Origin: a virus
IMG/VR virus record: IMGVR_UViG_3300044695_002920
Span: 1 to 57,808 of that record
Length of the DNA: 57,808 bases
Reading direction: 5' to 3' (one strand)
Under the pieces are notes generated by a model, which worked only from the letters and a program-made list of their open reading frames with translations, did not search any database and was not told where the DNA came from. Of the stretch, positions 40,056-48,234 are shown piece after piece. Within the stretch, counting starts at the first letter, position 1; each line of letters starts with the position of its first letter. Both the position numbers and the translations under genes were made by a program.

Positions 40056-41413
40056 AGTTCACCCCGCACGACTACCAGCGCGAGGCCATGGACCACATCT
40101 ACAGGACGCCACGCTGCGCCCTGTGGATGCCCATGGGCGGCGGTAAGACGGTGACCACCCTCACGGCGCTAGACACCCTCGACTTCGTAGAGGACGTCTT
40201 CCCGGTGCTGGTGCTGGCACCGCTGCGCGTCGCGCGGTCGACATGGCCTGACGAGGTGGCGAAGTGGCAGCACCTCGCGCACCTGCGCGTCAGTGTCATC
40301 ACCGGCAGCGCCAAGGAGCGGGCTGCGGCCCTGCGTAACGTCGCAGACATATACACGATGAACTACGACAACCTCGTCTGGCTGCGCGAGACGCTGGGCG
40401 ACGAGTGGCCGTTCAAGACGGTGGTCGCGGACGAGTTCACGCGCCTCAAGTCCTTCAGGCTGCGTCAGGGAGGCTCCAGAGCCGCTGCGCTGGGTAAGGT
40501 GGCCCACACGCGCGTCAGCCGCTTCATCGGCCTCACAGGCACGCCTGCGCCCAACGGCGTGAAGGATCTGTGGGGGCAGACGTGGTTCCTCGATCAGGGG
40601 GCACGCCTCGGGCGCACCTTCAGCGCCTTCGAGCAGCGCTGGTTCCGCAAGGGCTATGACGGCTACAGCCTCGTGCCATACGCGCATACACAGCGTGAGG
40701 TCGAAGAGGCGCTGAAGGACATCTGCCTCACCGTGCAAGCCCTATCCGTCGACGAGCCCAACACGCTGCCGATCTACATCGACCTGCCGAAGAAGGCGCG
40801 CAAGGCGTATGACGCCATGGAGGAGGAGATGTACGCCATGCTCGCCGAGGGTGAGATCGAGGCGGCCAACGCGGCGGTGCGCACGCAGAAGTGCTTGCAG
40901 CTCGCCAACGGCGCGGCGTACACGGATGACGAGGGGTCGTGGGAGGAAGTGCATGACGCAAAGCTCGACGCGCTGGAGAGCATCATCGAGGAGGCTAACG
41001 GAGCGCCTGTGCTTGTGGCGTATAACTTCAAGCACGATCTCGCGCGACTACAGGCTCGTTTCCGTAAAGGTCGGGTGTTGGACGCTGACCCTGATACGAT
41101 CAGGCAGTGGAACGCCGGTCGGATCCAGCTACTATTCGCTCACCCTGCGTCGGCAGGGCACGGCCTCAACCTCGCCGACGGCGGGAACATCCTCGCCTTC
41201 TTCGGTGTGAACTGGAACCTCGAAGAGCATATGCAGATCATCGAGCGTATCGGGCCGATGCGCCAGAAGCAGGCGGGCTATGACCGGCCGGTCATGGTCT
41301 ATCCGATCCTCGCCCGCGACACGATCGACGACGTCGTCATGGACCGGCTGGGCGGCAAGAAGAGCGTACAGGAGGCGTTGTTGGACGCCATGAAATCAAG
41401 GAGACAGAAATGA
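40052..41413 (+). CDS. SNF2-like DNA helicase (453 aa)
   Basis: Superfamily 2 helicase: motif I MGGGKT (Lys32), motif Ia LAPLRVARSTW, motif II ADEFTR (Asp127-Glu128), motif III GLTGTPAPNG, and a C-terminal motif V/VI region HPASAGHGLNLADG and QIIERIGPMRQKQ. The two RecA-like domains are complete. The family is common in phage replication modules and probably remodels DNA or displaces proteins. The start overlaps the Mom-like gene stop (ATGA). Confidence 0.9.
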   Translation: MKFTPHDYQREAMDHIYRTPRCALWMPMGGGKTVTTLTALDTLDFVEDVFPVLVLAPLRVARSTWPDEVAKWQHLAHLRVSVITGSAKERAAALRNVADIYTMNYDNLVWLRETLGDEWPFKTVVADEFTRLKSFRLRQGGSRAAALGKVAHTRVSRFIGLTGTPAPNGVKDLWGQTWFLDQGARLGRTFSAFEQRWFRKGYDGYSLVPYAHTQREVEEALKDICLTVQALSVDEPNTLPIYIDLPKKARKAYDAMEEEMYAMLAEGEIEAANAAVRTQKCLQLANGAAYTDDEGSWEEVHDAKLDALESIIEEANGAPVLVAYNFKHDLARLQARFRKGRVLDADPDTIRQWNAGRIQLLFAHPASAGHGLNLADGGNILAFFGVNWNLEEHMQIIERIGPMRQKQAGYDRPVMVYPILARDTIDDVVMDRLGGKKSVQEALLDAMKSRRQK

Positions 41414-41628
41414 CAAGACTACTGACGCTTATGGACCCCGAAGAGTGCCCAGACACGGATATGTACCGCGAGCTGTTGTGGTTCGAAACCGTATGCCGGA
41501 TCAAGCATATCAGACACACAACGGAAGAAGAGGTGCGTTCGTTTCTGCGTAACGAGCGGGGCCGCCCCGACCTAGCCGACGCGTTCTCTACTTCTTATCT
41601 TTTTCCAGAAGACTTTCAAGAAACCTGA
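41410..41628 (+). CDS. Last rightward gene (72 aa)
   Basis: MTRLLTLMDPEECPDTDMYR, helical and acidic, starting at an ATGA overlap with the helicase gene. Its last 41 bases overlap the end of the first leftward ejection-type gene on the other strand, with no terminator between. Unknown function. Confidence 0.6.
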   Translation: MTRLLTLMDPEECPDTDMYRELLWFETVCRIKHIRHTTEEEVRSFLRNERGRPDLADAFSTSYLFPEDFQET

Positions 41629-43015
41629 GTGTCTTGTAGTCAAGGACGCCACCTTGCGGCTTCAGTTGCATGGCACGCAAAGGTGACTTTGTGCCGGGCT
41701 GAACGCCTACGGGGAAGTCAAACGGGGTTTCGTATTTAAGAGCCGCCATGACGTCAGGGGATAGACCGAGAGCGCCAATGTTTTCTTTCAACCGCCCCAC
41801 CCCACGACCGGGGATCGAGTAGTTGTAGGACGCGTGGGACGAAGGCGATGCGCCGAACCTTGGGTCGATAATACCGACATTGCGGAGCGTTGTCAGCGGA
41901 GTGTTCATCTGATCGAGGTCGGTCGCAGCGTATATTGCTTCCCCTTCCCCAAGACCCCCGCGATTGCGGTATTTGTCCATCAATGAGTTCAAAGCGCCGC
42001 GCGCCTTTCCGGTGACGGTCATGAACATTTCAGCGCTGTCGGGGTCTTCAAACCCACGCCAGTTTGGCAAGATTTCCTTGATGCCAGCGGCTAGTGCTTT
42101 GCGATCCGCGCCACCCATCGCCGCGTCGGCGTAGCTGTACTGGATGCCACGCGGCATGTGCGAGAACTTTACCGCCTTCGGCCCCATCGTCCACGGCATG
42201 TACAGGACGTCTTTGCCTGTCATCTGCTGTAGCTGATCCGCAAGCTCTACGTGCCGTTCAGCAGGGCCGCGCTCGGACGCCCAGACAGAGCCGGGGTTGT
42301 CGAACATATAGTCTTGGCCGCCACGGCGACTGAACGGGACGCGGAACATTACATCGTTGATCGCGGTGATGTCGTCACCCGCCGCCGCAAGGTCAGACAT
42401 GGACGTGATGTACGGGTAGCCTTCGTAATCAAAGATGCTGACCTCTGGTGCGGGATCGGTAATGCGCGGGGCTAGATCTACCTTAAGGTTAGCGATCTTG
42501 CCCAGTTCGCCTTTACGGTTTTCGATGCGTGGGTCTGTCGCCACGTCGGCGGGGCGCACTGAGTAGGGGCTAGGCGCTTTGGTGTTTACGTTTGGCGTGT
42601 CAGATCCCGACAGGCGTTGCGCAGCCACGCGCCACTCTGCCAGCGGTGCGTCTGCTGGGATCATGCCTTCGAGCCTGCGAGCGATATCGGAGCCGAACTC
42701 AAGCGCGACTTCGTGGATGGGGTTTGCAATACCCTTAACGATAGGTTTTGCTTTGGGCTTGGGAGCCTTCTTTACGGCCTTTTTCTCTGCGGCATCAGGC
42801 TTCGCAGCCAACGGCTTCGCAGCAGGCGGTTTCGCAGCCAACGGCTTCTGCTTCGGTGCTTTCTTCCTCGGCACCGTTAGCGAGGGTAAGTCTAGAACGT
42901 CGCGCAGTGGCTTCTCGATAATGTCGGGAATGTAGTCCGAGCCGCTTCTGACGGCGCTTCTTAGGCCACTCTCAATAATCCGAGTTGGGCTTGGTTTGCG
43001 GGATCTGCCTGACAC
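41588..43015 (-). CDS. Tagged internal virion/cargo protein 1 (475 aa)
   Basis: GTG start preceded by CGGAGGTAACACC. Residues 1-52 (KPSPTRIIESGLRSAVRSGS, DYIPDIIEKPLRDVL) are nearly the same as in the next upstream gene. Residues 50-95 are a lysine-, proline- and alanine-rich linker with AAKP repeats. Residues 110-475 form a large unknown domain with FDYEGYPYITSMSDLAA, YMFDNPGSVWASERGP and DVLYMPWTMGPKAVKF. It shares no obvious sequence with its partner outside the tag. Placement with ejection-type proteins suggests it is packaged and injected with the DNA. Confidence 0.75.
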   Translation of the reverse strand: MSGRSRKPSPTRIIESGLRSAVRSGSDYIPDIIEKPLRDVLDLPSLTVPRKKAPKQKPLAAKPPAAKPLAAKPDAAEKKAVKKAPKPKAKPIVKGIANPIHEVALEFGSDIARRLEGMIPADAPLAEWRVAAQRLSGSDTPNVNTKAPSPYSVRPADVATDPRIENRKGELGKIANLKVDLAPRITDPAPEVSIFDYEGYPYITSMSDLAAAGDDITAINDVMFRVPFSRRGGQDYMFDNPGSVWASERGPAERHVELADQLQQMTGKDVLYMPWTMGPKAVKFSHMPRGIQYSYADAAMGGADRKALAAGIKEILPNWRGFEDPDSAEMFMTVTGKARGALNSLMDKYRNRGGLGEGEAIYAATDLDQMNTPLTTLRNVGIIDPRFGASPSSHASYNYSIPGRGVGRLKENIGALGLSPDVMAALKYETPFDFPVGVQPGTKSPLRAMQLKPQGGVLDYKTLRFLESLLEKDKK

Positions 43016-44272
43016 GGTGTTACCTCCGGTTTCTGTCTACACGCCCGCCAATAGCGAAGCCCTTCATTGCTTTCACCACATCAGAGTGCGTAGTGACTTC
43101 GTCCCCAGCTTTATCCCAAATGGCGTGATGCGCGAGATGTTGATAGTAGGGCCGTAGCTCTTCTGGCAAAGCAAAGTCGAGAGCCTCTTGTCTGGCGGAA
43201 AGCCGCTCCACCCCTTCAACACCTCCGAGACCGCCACGACGGGCGATGTATTTTGAGGCCTCTTTTGTCGGGCGGCCGGTGTTCAGGATTATCTGGCGGG
43301 CATCAAGGGTTGGTTGGTCACCTCGGCCAAGAAGAGAAGCTAAGAAACCGGATTTACTAGGGCCAATACCTTTGACATCCTTCGTAAACACCCTCCAATC
43401 TGAGGGGGTGCTTGCCATCTCGCGACCTGCCGCAACGAGATCCGACACTTGGGATTGTTGGCCGGGGAGGTTCAGCGCAGCCCATTCGAGGGCGTTGCGC
43501 AGATCGTTCTGTTTCCCAAATGGCTTCATCTGCGCGACGGCGTCTCCGATAGCGTTATCAGACAGCCGCCCGTATTGTGCGGCATCAAGATACGCCTGAC
43601 CTGCAGGTGTCCCGAGCCACTCACCAAATGCGCCTTCTGGCCGCACCTTGCCTGTGACATCAACAGGGAGATCAAGACCTGCGCGGCGTAGGTTCTCTGC
43701 GTCTGTAGCCTGCCGCTGGATGCTTGCGCGGGTGATAGTAAACGCTTTGATAAGATCGCGCGGTGTTAATCCTTGCCCTGCAGCGCGGGCTGCCTGTTCT
43801 TCCATGAAACGACCAAAGTCGATCACATGTGGCGGGATTTCAGACATACCGCCCAGTTTCTCGTAAACTTCCGGCAGGCCAGCCCAATTCCACTCGGGGT
43901 TAACCGCCGCCACAGGGTCTACGTACTCCGCGACGGTGCGAGGGGGCGGCATAACCTGAGCAATCTGCTTTTCTTTTACCGCAGGACTGGAGGGTTTAGT
44001 TGTTGCTGGCAACGCCTTTACGACGGGTTTCTTGCGAGTGACGTTTGTCTCAGGCGCTGGGGTTGGCGTGGTCTTCGCGGCCAACGACTTTTGCTTAGTG
44101 GCAGCCTTCCTCGGCACCGCCAGATCAGGCATGCTCAGAACGTCACGCAGTGGCTTCTCGATGACATCGGGAATGTAATCCGAACCGCTTCTGATGGCGC
44201 TTCTCAAACCGCTCTCGATGATGCGAGTTGGGCTTGGTTTGCGGGGTCTGCTTGACACGGTGTTACCTCCGC
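42860..44272 (-). repeat. Duplicated tag cassette (translation start plus 52 codons)
   Basis: Minus-strand DNA from about 43030 down to 42860 repeats that from about 44272 to 44110. The copies share CGGAGGTAACACCGTG, which serves as end of the upstream gene, Shine-Dalgarno and start. They share most bases of the 52 tag codons, then diverge. Many differences are in third positions, so the duplication is not recent and the tag is under protein-level selection. Confidence 0.85.
43020..44258 (-). CDS. Tagged internal virion/cargo protein 2 (412 aa)
   Basis: GTG start with the same CGGAGGTAACACC. It carries the 52-residue tag (PTRIIESGLRSAIRSGSDYI, PDVIEKPLRDVL), a basic Pro/Ala/Thr/Lys linker, and an unrelated C-terminal domain from about residue 110. 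That domain contains TKDVKGIGPSKSGFLASLLG and QPTLDARQIILNTGRP, which could be a helix-hairpin-helix DNA-glycosylase-like segment, a weak call. It ends FAIGGRVDRNRR. The common tag with different C-termini suggests delivery of distinct proteins by one route. Confidence 0.75.
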   Translation of the reverse strand: MSSRPRKPSPTRIIESGLRSAIRSGSDYIPDVIEKPLRDVLSMPDLAVPRKAATKQKSLAAKTTPTPAPETNVTRKKPVVKALPATTKPSSPAVKEKQIAQVMPPPRTVAEYVDPVAAVNPEWNWAGLPEVYEKLGGMSEIPPHVIDFGRFMEEQAARAAGQGLTPRDLIKAFTITRASIQRQATDAENLRRAGLDLPVDVTGKVRPEGAFGEWLGTPAGQAYLDAAQYGRLSDNAIGDAVAQMKPFGKQNDLRNALEWAALNLPGQQSQVSDLVAAGREMASTPSDWRVFTKDVKGIGPSKSGFLASLLGRGDQPTLDARQIILNTGRPTKEASKYIARRGGLGGVEGVERLSARQEALDFALPEELRPYYQHLAHHAIWDKAGDEVTTHSDVVKAMKGFAIGGRVDRNRR

Positions 44273-47200
44273 ATTTGCTTCACTGCGTAGCGGACAGGCC
44301 GCGCCGCAAAATTTATAGCCGCCTGACCGCGTCGCGTGTTCGCAAGCCTCTTGCCAGCCGCACCTGCACCCATCAGGATGGCAAAGTCTGCGGCGTTGCG
44401 CGGAGCATCTGCACGAATGGCCGACATCCGGTCGGATCCGGCCACCTTCGGATCGGGTTTAGCCTGCCCTGCCGAATACAATGCGCCCTGACCGAGAGCG
44501 TCGACAGCCCCCGCACCGAGGCGAGCGAGGCGACCAGCATTGCCCACTACCCGTGCGCCAGCGAGCGACGGGGCCAGAAGCGAGCCACCCAGCATGCCAG
44601 CACCCTCAAGCACCATGGCGGTGTTCGGGTTGGCCTTAGCATAGCGCTCCTGCAGCATGCGCAGGCGGGTTACCTCGTTTTCGTATGCGTTCGGATCCCT
44701 AGACGCGAGCGAGCGCAGCTTGGCCTCGATCTCGTCACCGAAACCGAAGGTCAGGCCCTGCCCCACTGTGCGGGCTGCGTTCGCGTAGTCATAGCCGCGG
44801 CGGGGCCGTCCGCCCTTCTTGAGCTGCTGCACGGAGCCGCCACGGGCCAGCTCCACGACGTTGCCTGCCTGATCCACGCGGGTGCCGTCAGGCAGCACAT
44901 ACGTGTCCGTATCGGCGTCGTACGCGCCTTCTGTGCCGAGGTCGATAGAGCCGCCCTGCGGCGCTGGGCTATTGACCGGCACCATATCCTCAAGCGGCAC
45001 ACCGTCTCCGCGTGTCAGCTCGACAACTGGGCTGCCGGGCATGCTGGCCTGCGGCGTGCGGTATATCTGCGGCAACTCTTGCGGGGCTGCGACTTCTTCC
45101 TGCCCCTGCGCGGCTTGAAGGCCCTGCGCACCAGCCATAAGGCTCTGGATGGTCATCCGGTTGTCACCGTACTTGGTGTTCAGGTAGTCAAAGGCGTCGG
45201 CGATCGGCTGGCCGCGCTGCGCCATGTTGGAAAACGCAGCGCCGATCGTCCTGTCGACCGCGCCCATGCCTTGCCCAGCTTTGTAAGCGGCCTCGCCCAT
45301 CAGGCGCGGAGACGTCAACGGCAGAGTTACCAGCGACGCGCCCGAGGTTGGGATGGCTGCCATCAAGCTACCGCCAGCACTTATCTGGCCAAGGCCGCGC
45401 GGTGTTTTTGCCGATAGCTGCTGCCCCGCCAGAGCGGGGAACAGCTCAGTCGCGCCTGCTGCTTCTAGCTCGCGGCCTAGCTCTACGCGTCGGCCATAGT
45501 TGGTGTTGGCATTGTTGCGCAGCATGGACTGCAGCTTGCGGAGCGAGGTATCGACCTGCGCGCCCGGCTTGAGCGAGAGCGTGCCTTCGATGTCGCGAAG
45601 TTTCTCCATGCCAAACTCGTAGTCCGCCATCACCTTGGCGTAGGCGGGCACCTGATCGTTGATGACCTTCTTGACCTCGCCATACACCCCCGACGCAATC
45701 GACGACGCGCGGCGGTTGTTCTCAGTCGCAAAGGCATTCGACAGCTCACCCAGACGCTGCTTCAGAGCGTCCATGCCTTCCGGCGTATGGAACTGATCAG
45801 GGGTGTCACCGTACCAATCGTCGACAATCGCCTTGGCTTTCTCGTACACGGCCGCCGCAGACGGGTTTACAACTTTGTTGCCCCTGAAAGCCCGGTCACG
45901 CAGCTTATCTAGGCGGTCGTAAATAGGCTGGAAGTCTAGGATGGTTTTGTCTTTTTTGACGTCTACCATGCCCGAACGGTAAGCCTCAGATGCCTGTGAG
46001 CGAATGTTCCCCACCGCCTCTTTGGCTTGCGTGAGGACAGTATCCAGATCTGCGCCGCCGCGCATGTTTTCGAGGAAGGTCTTAGCCCCTTCGCCCCCCA
46101 TGCGCCCAGCCTTAGCGGCCTCCTTCAGGGCGTCCGCTCCCGCGCCAGTGGTGAGCCCGACAGCCTGCGCCGATCCCTCTTGGATGGCCTTACCGGTGAG
46201 CGCCAACGCCTTAAACGGCGCGGAGGCAACGCGGGCAGTCAAACGGACGGGATCCAGCGTCTCGCTCAGTTTGGTGGCCTTTGCGATGTTACCCGCCTTA
46301 CCGAGGGCACCAGCGACTACAGTCGCGTCAGAAAGCACCTCAAAGGGGCGCTCTGCTAGGGCTGTCAGGAAACCGTTCTCCGTGCCGTACTGCGTGGCGT
46401 AGTGGTTGCCAAGGGCGGCGAGTGTCTCGCCGTCAGTGATGCCGAGGGCGTCGCCAGCCAGCTTGCCGATGCTGGTCACCGTCTCAGGCAGGTCTACGGT
46501 GAGGGCCTTGCCCGTTTCCGCAAAACTTTTGACGGCACTCATGGGCAGGTTAGCGACACCGGAGAGGGCCGCTTCCGGCCACGTAAGACCGCCGCGCGCA
46601 GCCTCGTCAATCTGCTCGTAGCTGAAACCGCCCCACTGCAGGCCCTTTTCCATGTTCTGGACAGTCTCGCGGCCCTTCGCAAGCGCGTCAGCCTTGAACG
46701 CATCATCGGGCTGGACACCGGACTGCACCGCACCAGCCGTTACGAGGTCTGCATACGCCTGCGGCGTAAGCTCTCCGCTTTGGTAAAGCGCGCGTATGCG
46801 GCCCGCAGTCTCTTCAGGCAGACGGTAGCCTTGGGTCTTGGTGGGGTCTATCCTCTGCAGCAGATCCGCCTCGACCTCATTGATGCCGCGCGGTTTCATA
46901 CCCAACTTGAGCAGTTCCGACGGCGAGGTGCCCCCGGCCATGCCAGAAATGAGCAAGTCGAGCATGGCGTACTTGGTTTCGATCGTCCTATCACTGTCGC
47001 CCGCTTGCGGGATGTAGGACATGAAGACCGCCATTTCCTTGTCGCTGTCGCCTTCTTTTGCGGACTGCGCGACGAGTGGTCGGATGAGCGACAGCATGGT
47101 GTCATTGGCTTTTGTAAAGCTCTCGAATGCCGGTATGGCGGGAACGACGCCGCCGAGTGTCGGTTTGTCGAAATACTCGGCGTAACCAAAAAGGCGAGAG

Positions 47201-47544
47201 GCGGGCTGCCCTTTGATGTCCCGCTTATACAGGCCGATGTTATTCAACATCTGCGCGCGCACGACGGCGGCGCGCTGCTCTATCCCGCTCCTCTTCGCCT
47301 CTAGAGCAATTTCCGTAGCGGTCTGCTTGGGGCCCTCTTGGGCGTCCTTTTCAGCTTTAGCGGCGTCGGCGATAGCTTTACGCGCGTCGGCTTCCGCCTT
47401 AGTGATCTGGGCCTTAACCGTCGCCTCACTCACGGCAGCGCCTGCCTGACCCCTGCGGATGTCGACCTCGCGTTTTGTTGCCTCCTGCGTAGCAGGGCCA
47501 CTCCACGTTGCGCCGGAAAGATCAATCTTTTCGGGTCCAGCCAT
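44263..47544 (-). CDS. Large internal virion (ejection) protein (1093 aa)
   Basis: The start at 47544 overlaps the previous stop (TGATG); a GTG one codon earlier is also open. Long helical regions and several hydrophobic glycine/alanine segments are present. Around residue 900 it has VELARGGSVQQLKKGG, and the last 190 residues contain GQGLTFGFGDEIEAKLRSLA, AGMLGGSLLAPSLAGARVV and a terminal basic helix. Size, helix content and place between ejection-type genes suggest a podovirus inner-core protein that enters the host with DNA. Its final codons double as the Shine-Dalgarno of the next gene. Confidence 0.7.
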   Translation of the reverse strand: MAGPEKIDLSGATWSGPATQEATKREVDIRRGQAGAAVSEATVKAQITKAEADARKAIADAAKAEKDAQEGPKQTATEIALEAKRSGIEQRAAVVRAQMLNNIGLYKRDIKGQPASRLFGYAEYFDKPTLGGVVPAIPAFESFTKANDTMLSLIRPLVAQSAKEGDSDKEMAVFMSYIPQAGDSDRTIETKYAMLDLLISGMAGGTSPSELLKLGMKPRGINEVEADLLQRIDPTKTQGYRLPEETAGRIRALYQSGELTPQAYADLVTAGAVQSGVQPDDAFKADALAKGRETVQNMEKGLQWGGFSYEQIDEAARGGLTWPEAALSGVANLPMSAVKSFAETGKALTVDLPETVTSIGKLAGDALGITDGETLAALGNHYATQYGTENGFLTALAERPFEVLSDATVVAGALGKAGNIAKATKLSETLDPVRLTARVASAPFKALALTGKAIQEGSAQAVGLTTGAGADALKEAAKAGRMGGEGAKTFLENMRGGADLDTVLTQAKEAVGNIRSQASEAYRSGMVDVKKDKTILDFQPIYDRLDKLRDRAFRGNKVVNPSAAAVYEKAKAIVDDWYGDTPDQFHTPEGMDALKQRLGELSNAFATENNRRASSIASGVYGEVKKVINDQVPAYAKVMADYEFGMEKLRDIEGTLSLKPGAQVDTSLRKLQSMLRNNANTNYGRRVELGRELEAAGATELFPALAGQQLSAKTPRGLGQISAGGSLMAAIPTSGASLVTLPLTSPRLMGEAAYKAGQGMGAVDRTIGAAFSNMAQRGQPIADAFDYLNTKYGDNRMTIQSLMAGAQGLQAAQGQEEVAAPQELPQIYRTPQASMPGSPVVELTRGDGVPLEDMVPVNSPAPQGGSIDLGTEGAYDADTDTYVLPDGTRVDQAGNVVELARGGSVQQLKKGGRPRRGYDYANAARTVGQGLTFGFGDEIEAKLRSLASRDPNAYENEVTRLRMLQERYAKANPNTAMVLEGAGMLGGSLLAPSLAGARVVGNAGRLARLGAGAVDALGQGALYSAGQAKPDPKVAGSDRMSAIRADAPRNAADFAILMGAGAAGKRLANTRRGQAAINFAARPVRYAVKQMRR

Positions 47545-48233
47545 CACATCGCTCCTTTGCTAGGGACAGTTCCAATTTTCATGCCGGTAGCAGGATCGTA
47601 CACATCTTGCGAGCCGTCTGGATTGGTGAAACGCAAACTCCCGTCTGTATACTGCCTCAAGGTAATACCCGACTTCGTGGTGACAGTCTGGCGTGTTGGT
47701 TTTGGTTCGTCGGGAGACACGTAGGACATCATGTTTTCCGACCAGTTCTGCGTAGGTTTCTTCAGCAACGACCCAGCAGTCCTCACGAGGTCTGCAGCCG
47801 TCCGAGCGTTCTGCGTGCCGAGGCCCGCGCGCCGCATGCCGTAGGCCTCGTCGAATTTCGCGAGCTGCTCCTCGCGCGATAAGGCCGCCTTGCGCTGTGC
47901 CTCGCTGATGTCGCCGAAGGCACCGCTGATCTTGCCGATCGTGCCCGCGATGCCGCGATGCTCCCTCGGGGCCAGCAGCGCCTTAGACAGGGCGAACAGT
48001 TGCTCGGACGTAGACGGCCCTTGGTTGCGCGCAATGATATTGGCGCGGCCCTTCTCGTAAAACTCCGCGAGGGTCTTCTTCTCTGCCTCTTGCGCCGCCA
48101 TCTGCTGGTTGAGCACGGCCTGCAGAACAGACGCGGGATCGTCGCGCAGTTTGCCGAAGTCGATGCCGCCCATGGCACCAAGAGCGCCCAGCTTGCCGGT
48201 GTCGACGGGTACTTCTTCTTCTTCCTCGTACAT
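47544..48233 (-). CDS. Internal virion protein (229 aa)
   Basis: The start MYEEEEEVPVDTGKLGALGA is preferred because GGGGATC lies upstream; a start 21 codons earlier overlaps the previous gene. The centre is helical (LQAVLNQQMAAQEAEKKTLA), and the C-terminal end (GITLRQYTDGSLRFTNPDGS) is a short beta repeat. It is grouped with ejection-type proteins. Confidence 0.65.
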   Translation of the reverse strand: MYEEEEEVPVDTGKLGALGAMGGIDFGKLRDDPASVLQAVLNQQMAAQEAEKKTLAEFYEKGRANIIARNQGPSTSEQLFALSKALLAPREHRGIAGTIGKISGAFGDISEAQRKAALSREEQLAKFDEAYGMRRAGLGTQNARTAADLVRTAGSLLKKPTQNWSENMMSYVSPDEPKPTRQTVTTKSGITLRQYTDGSLRFTNPDGSQDVYDPATGMKIGTVPSKGAM

Positions 48234-48234
48234 G

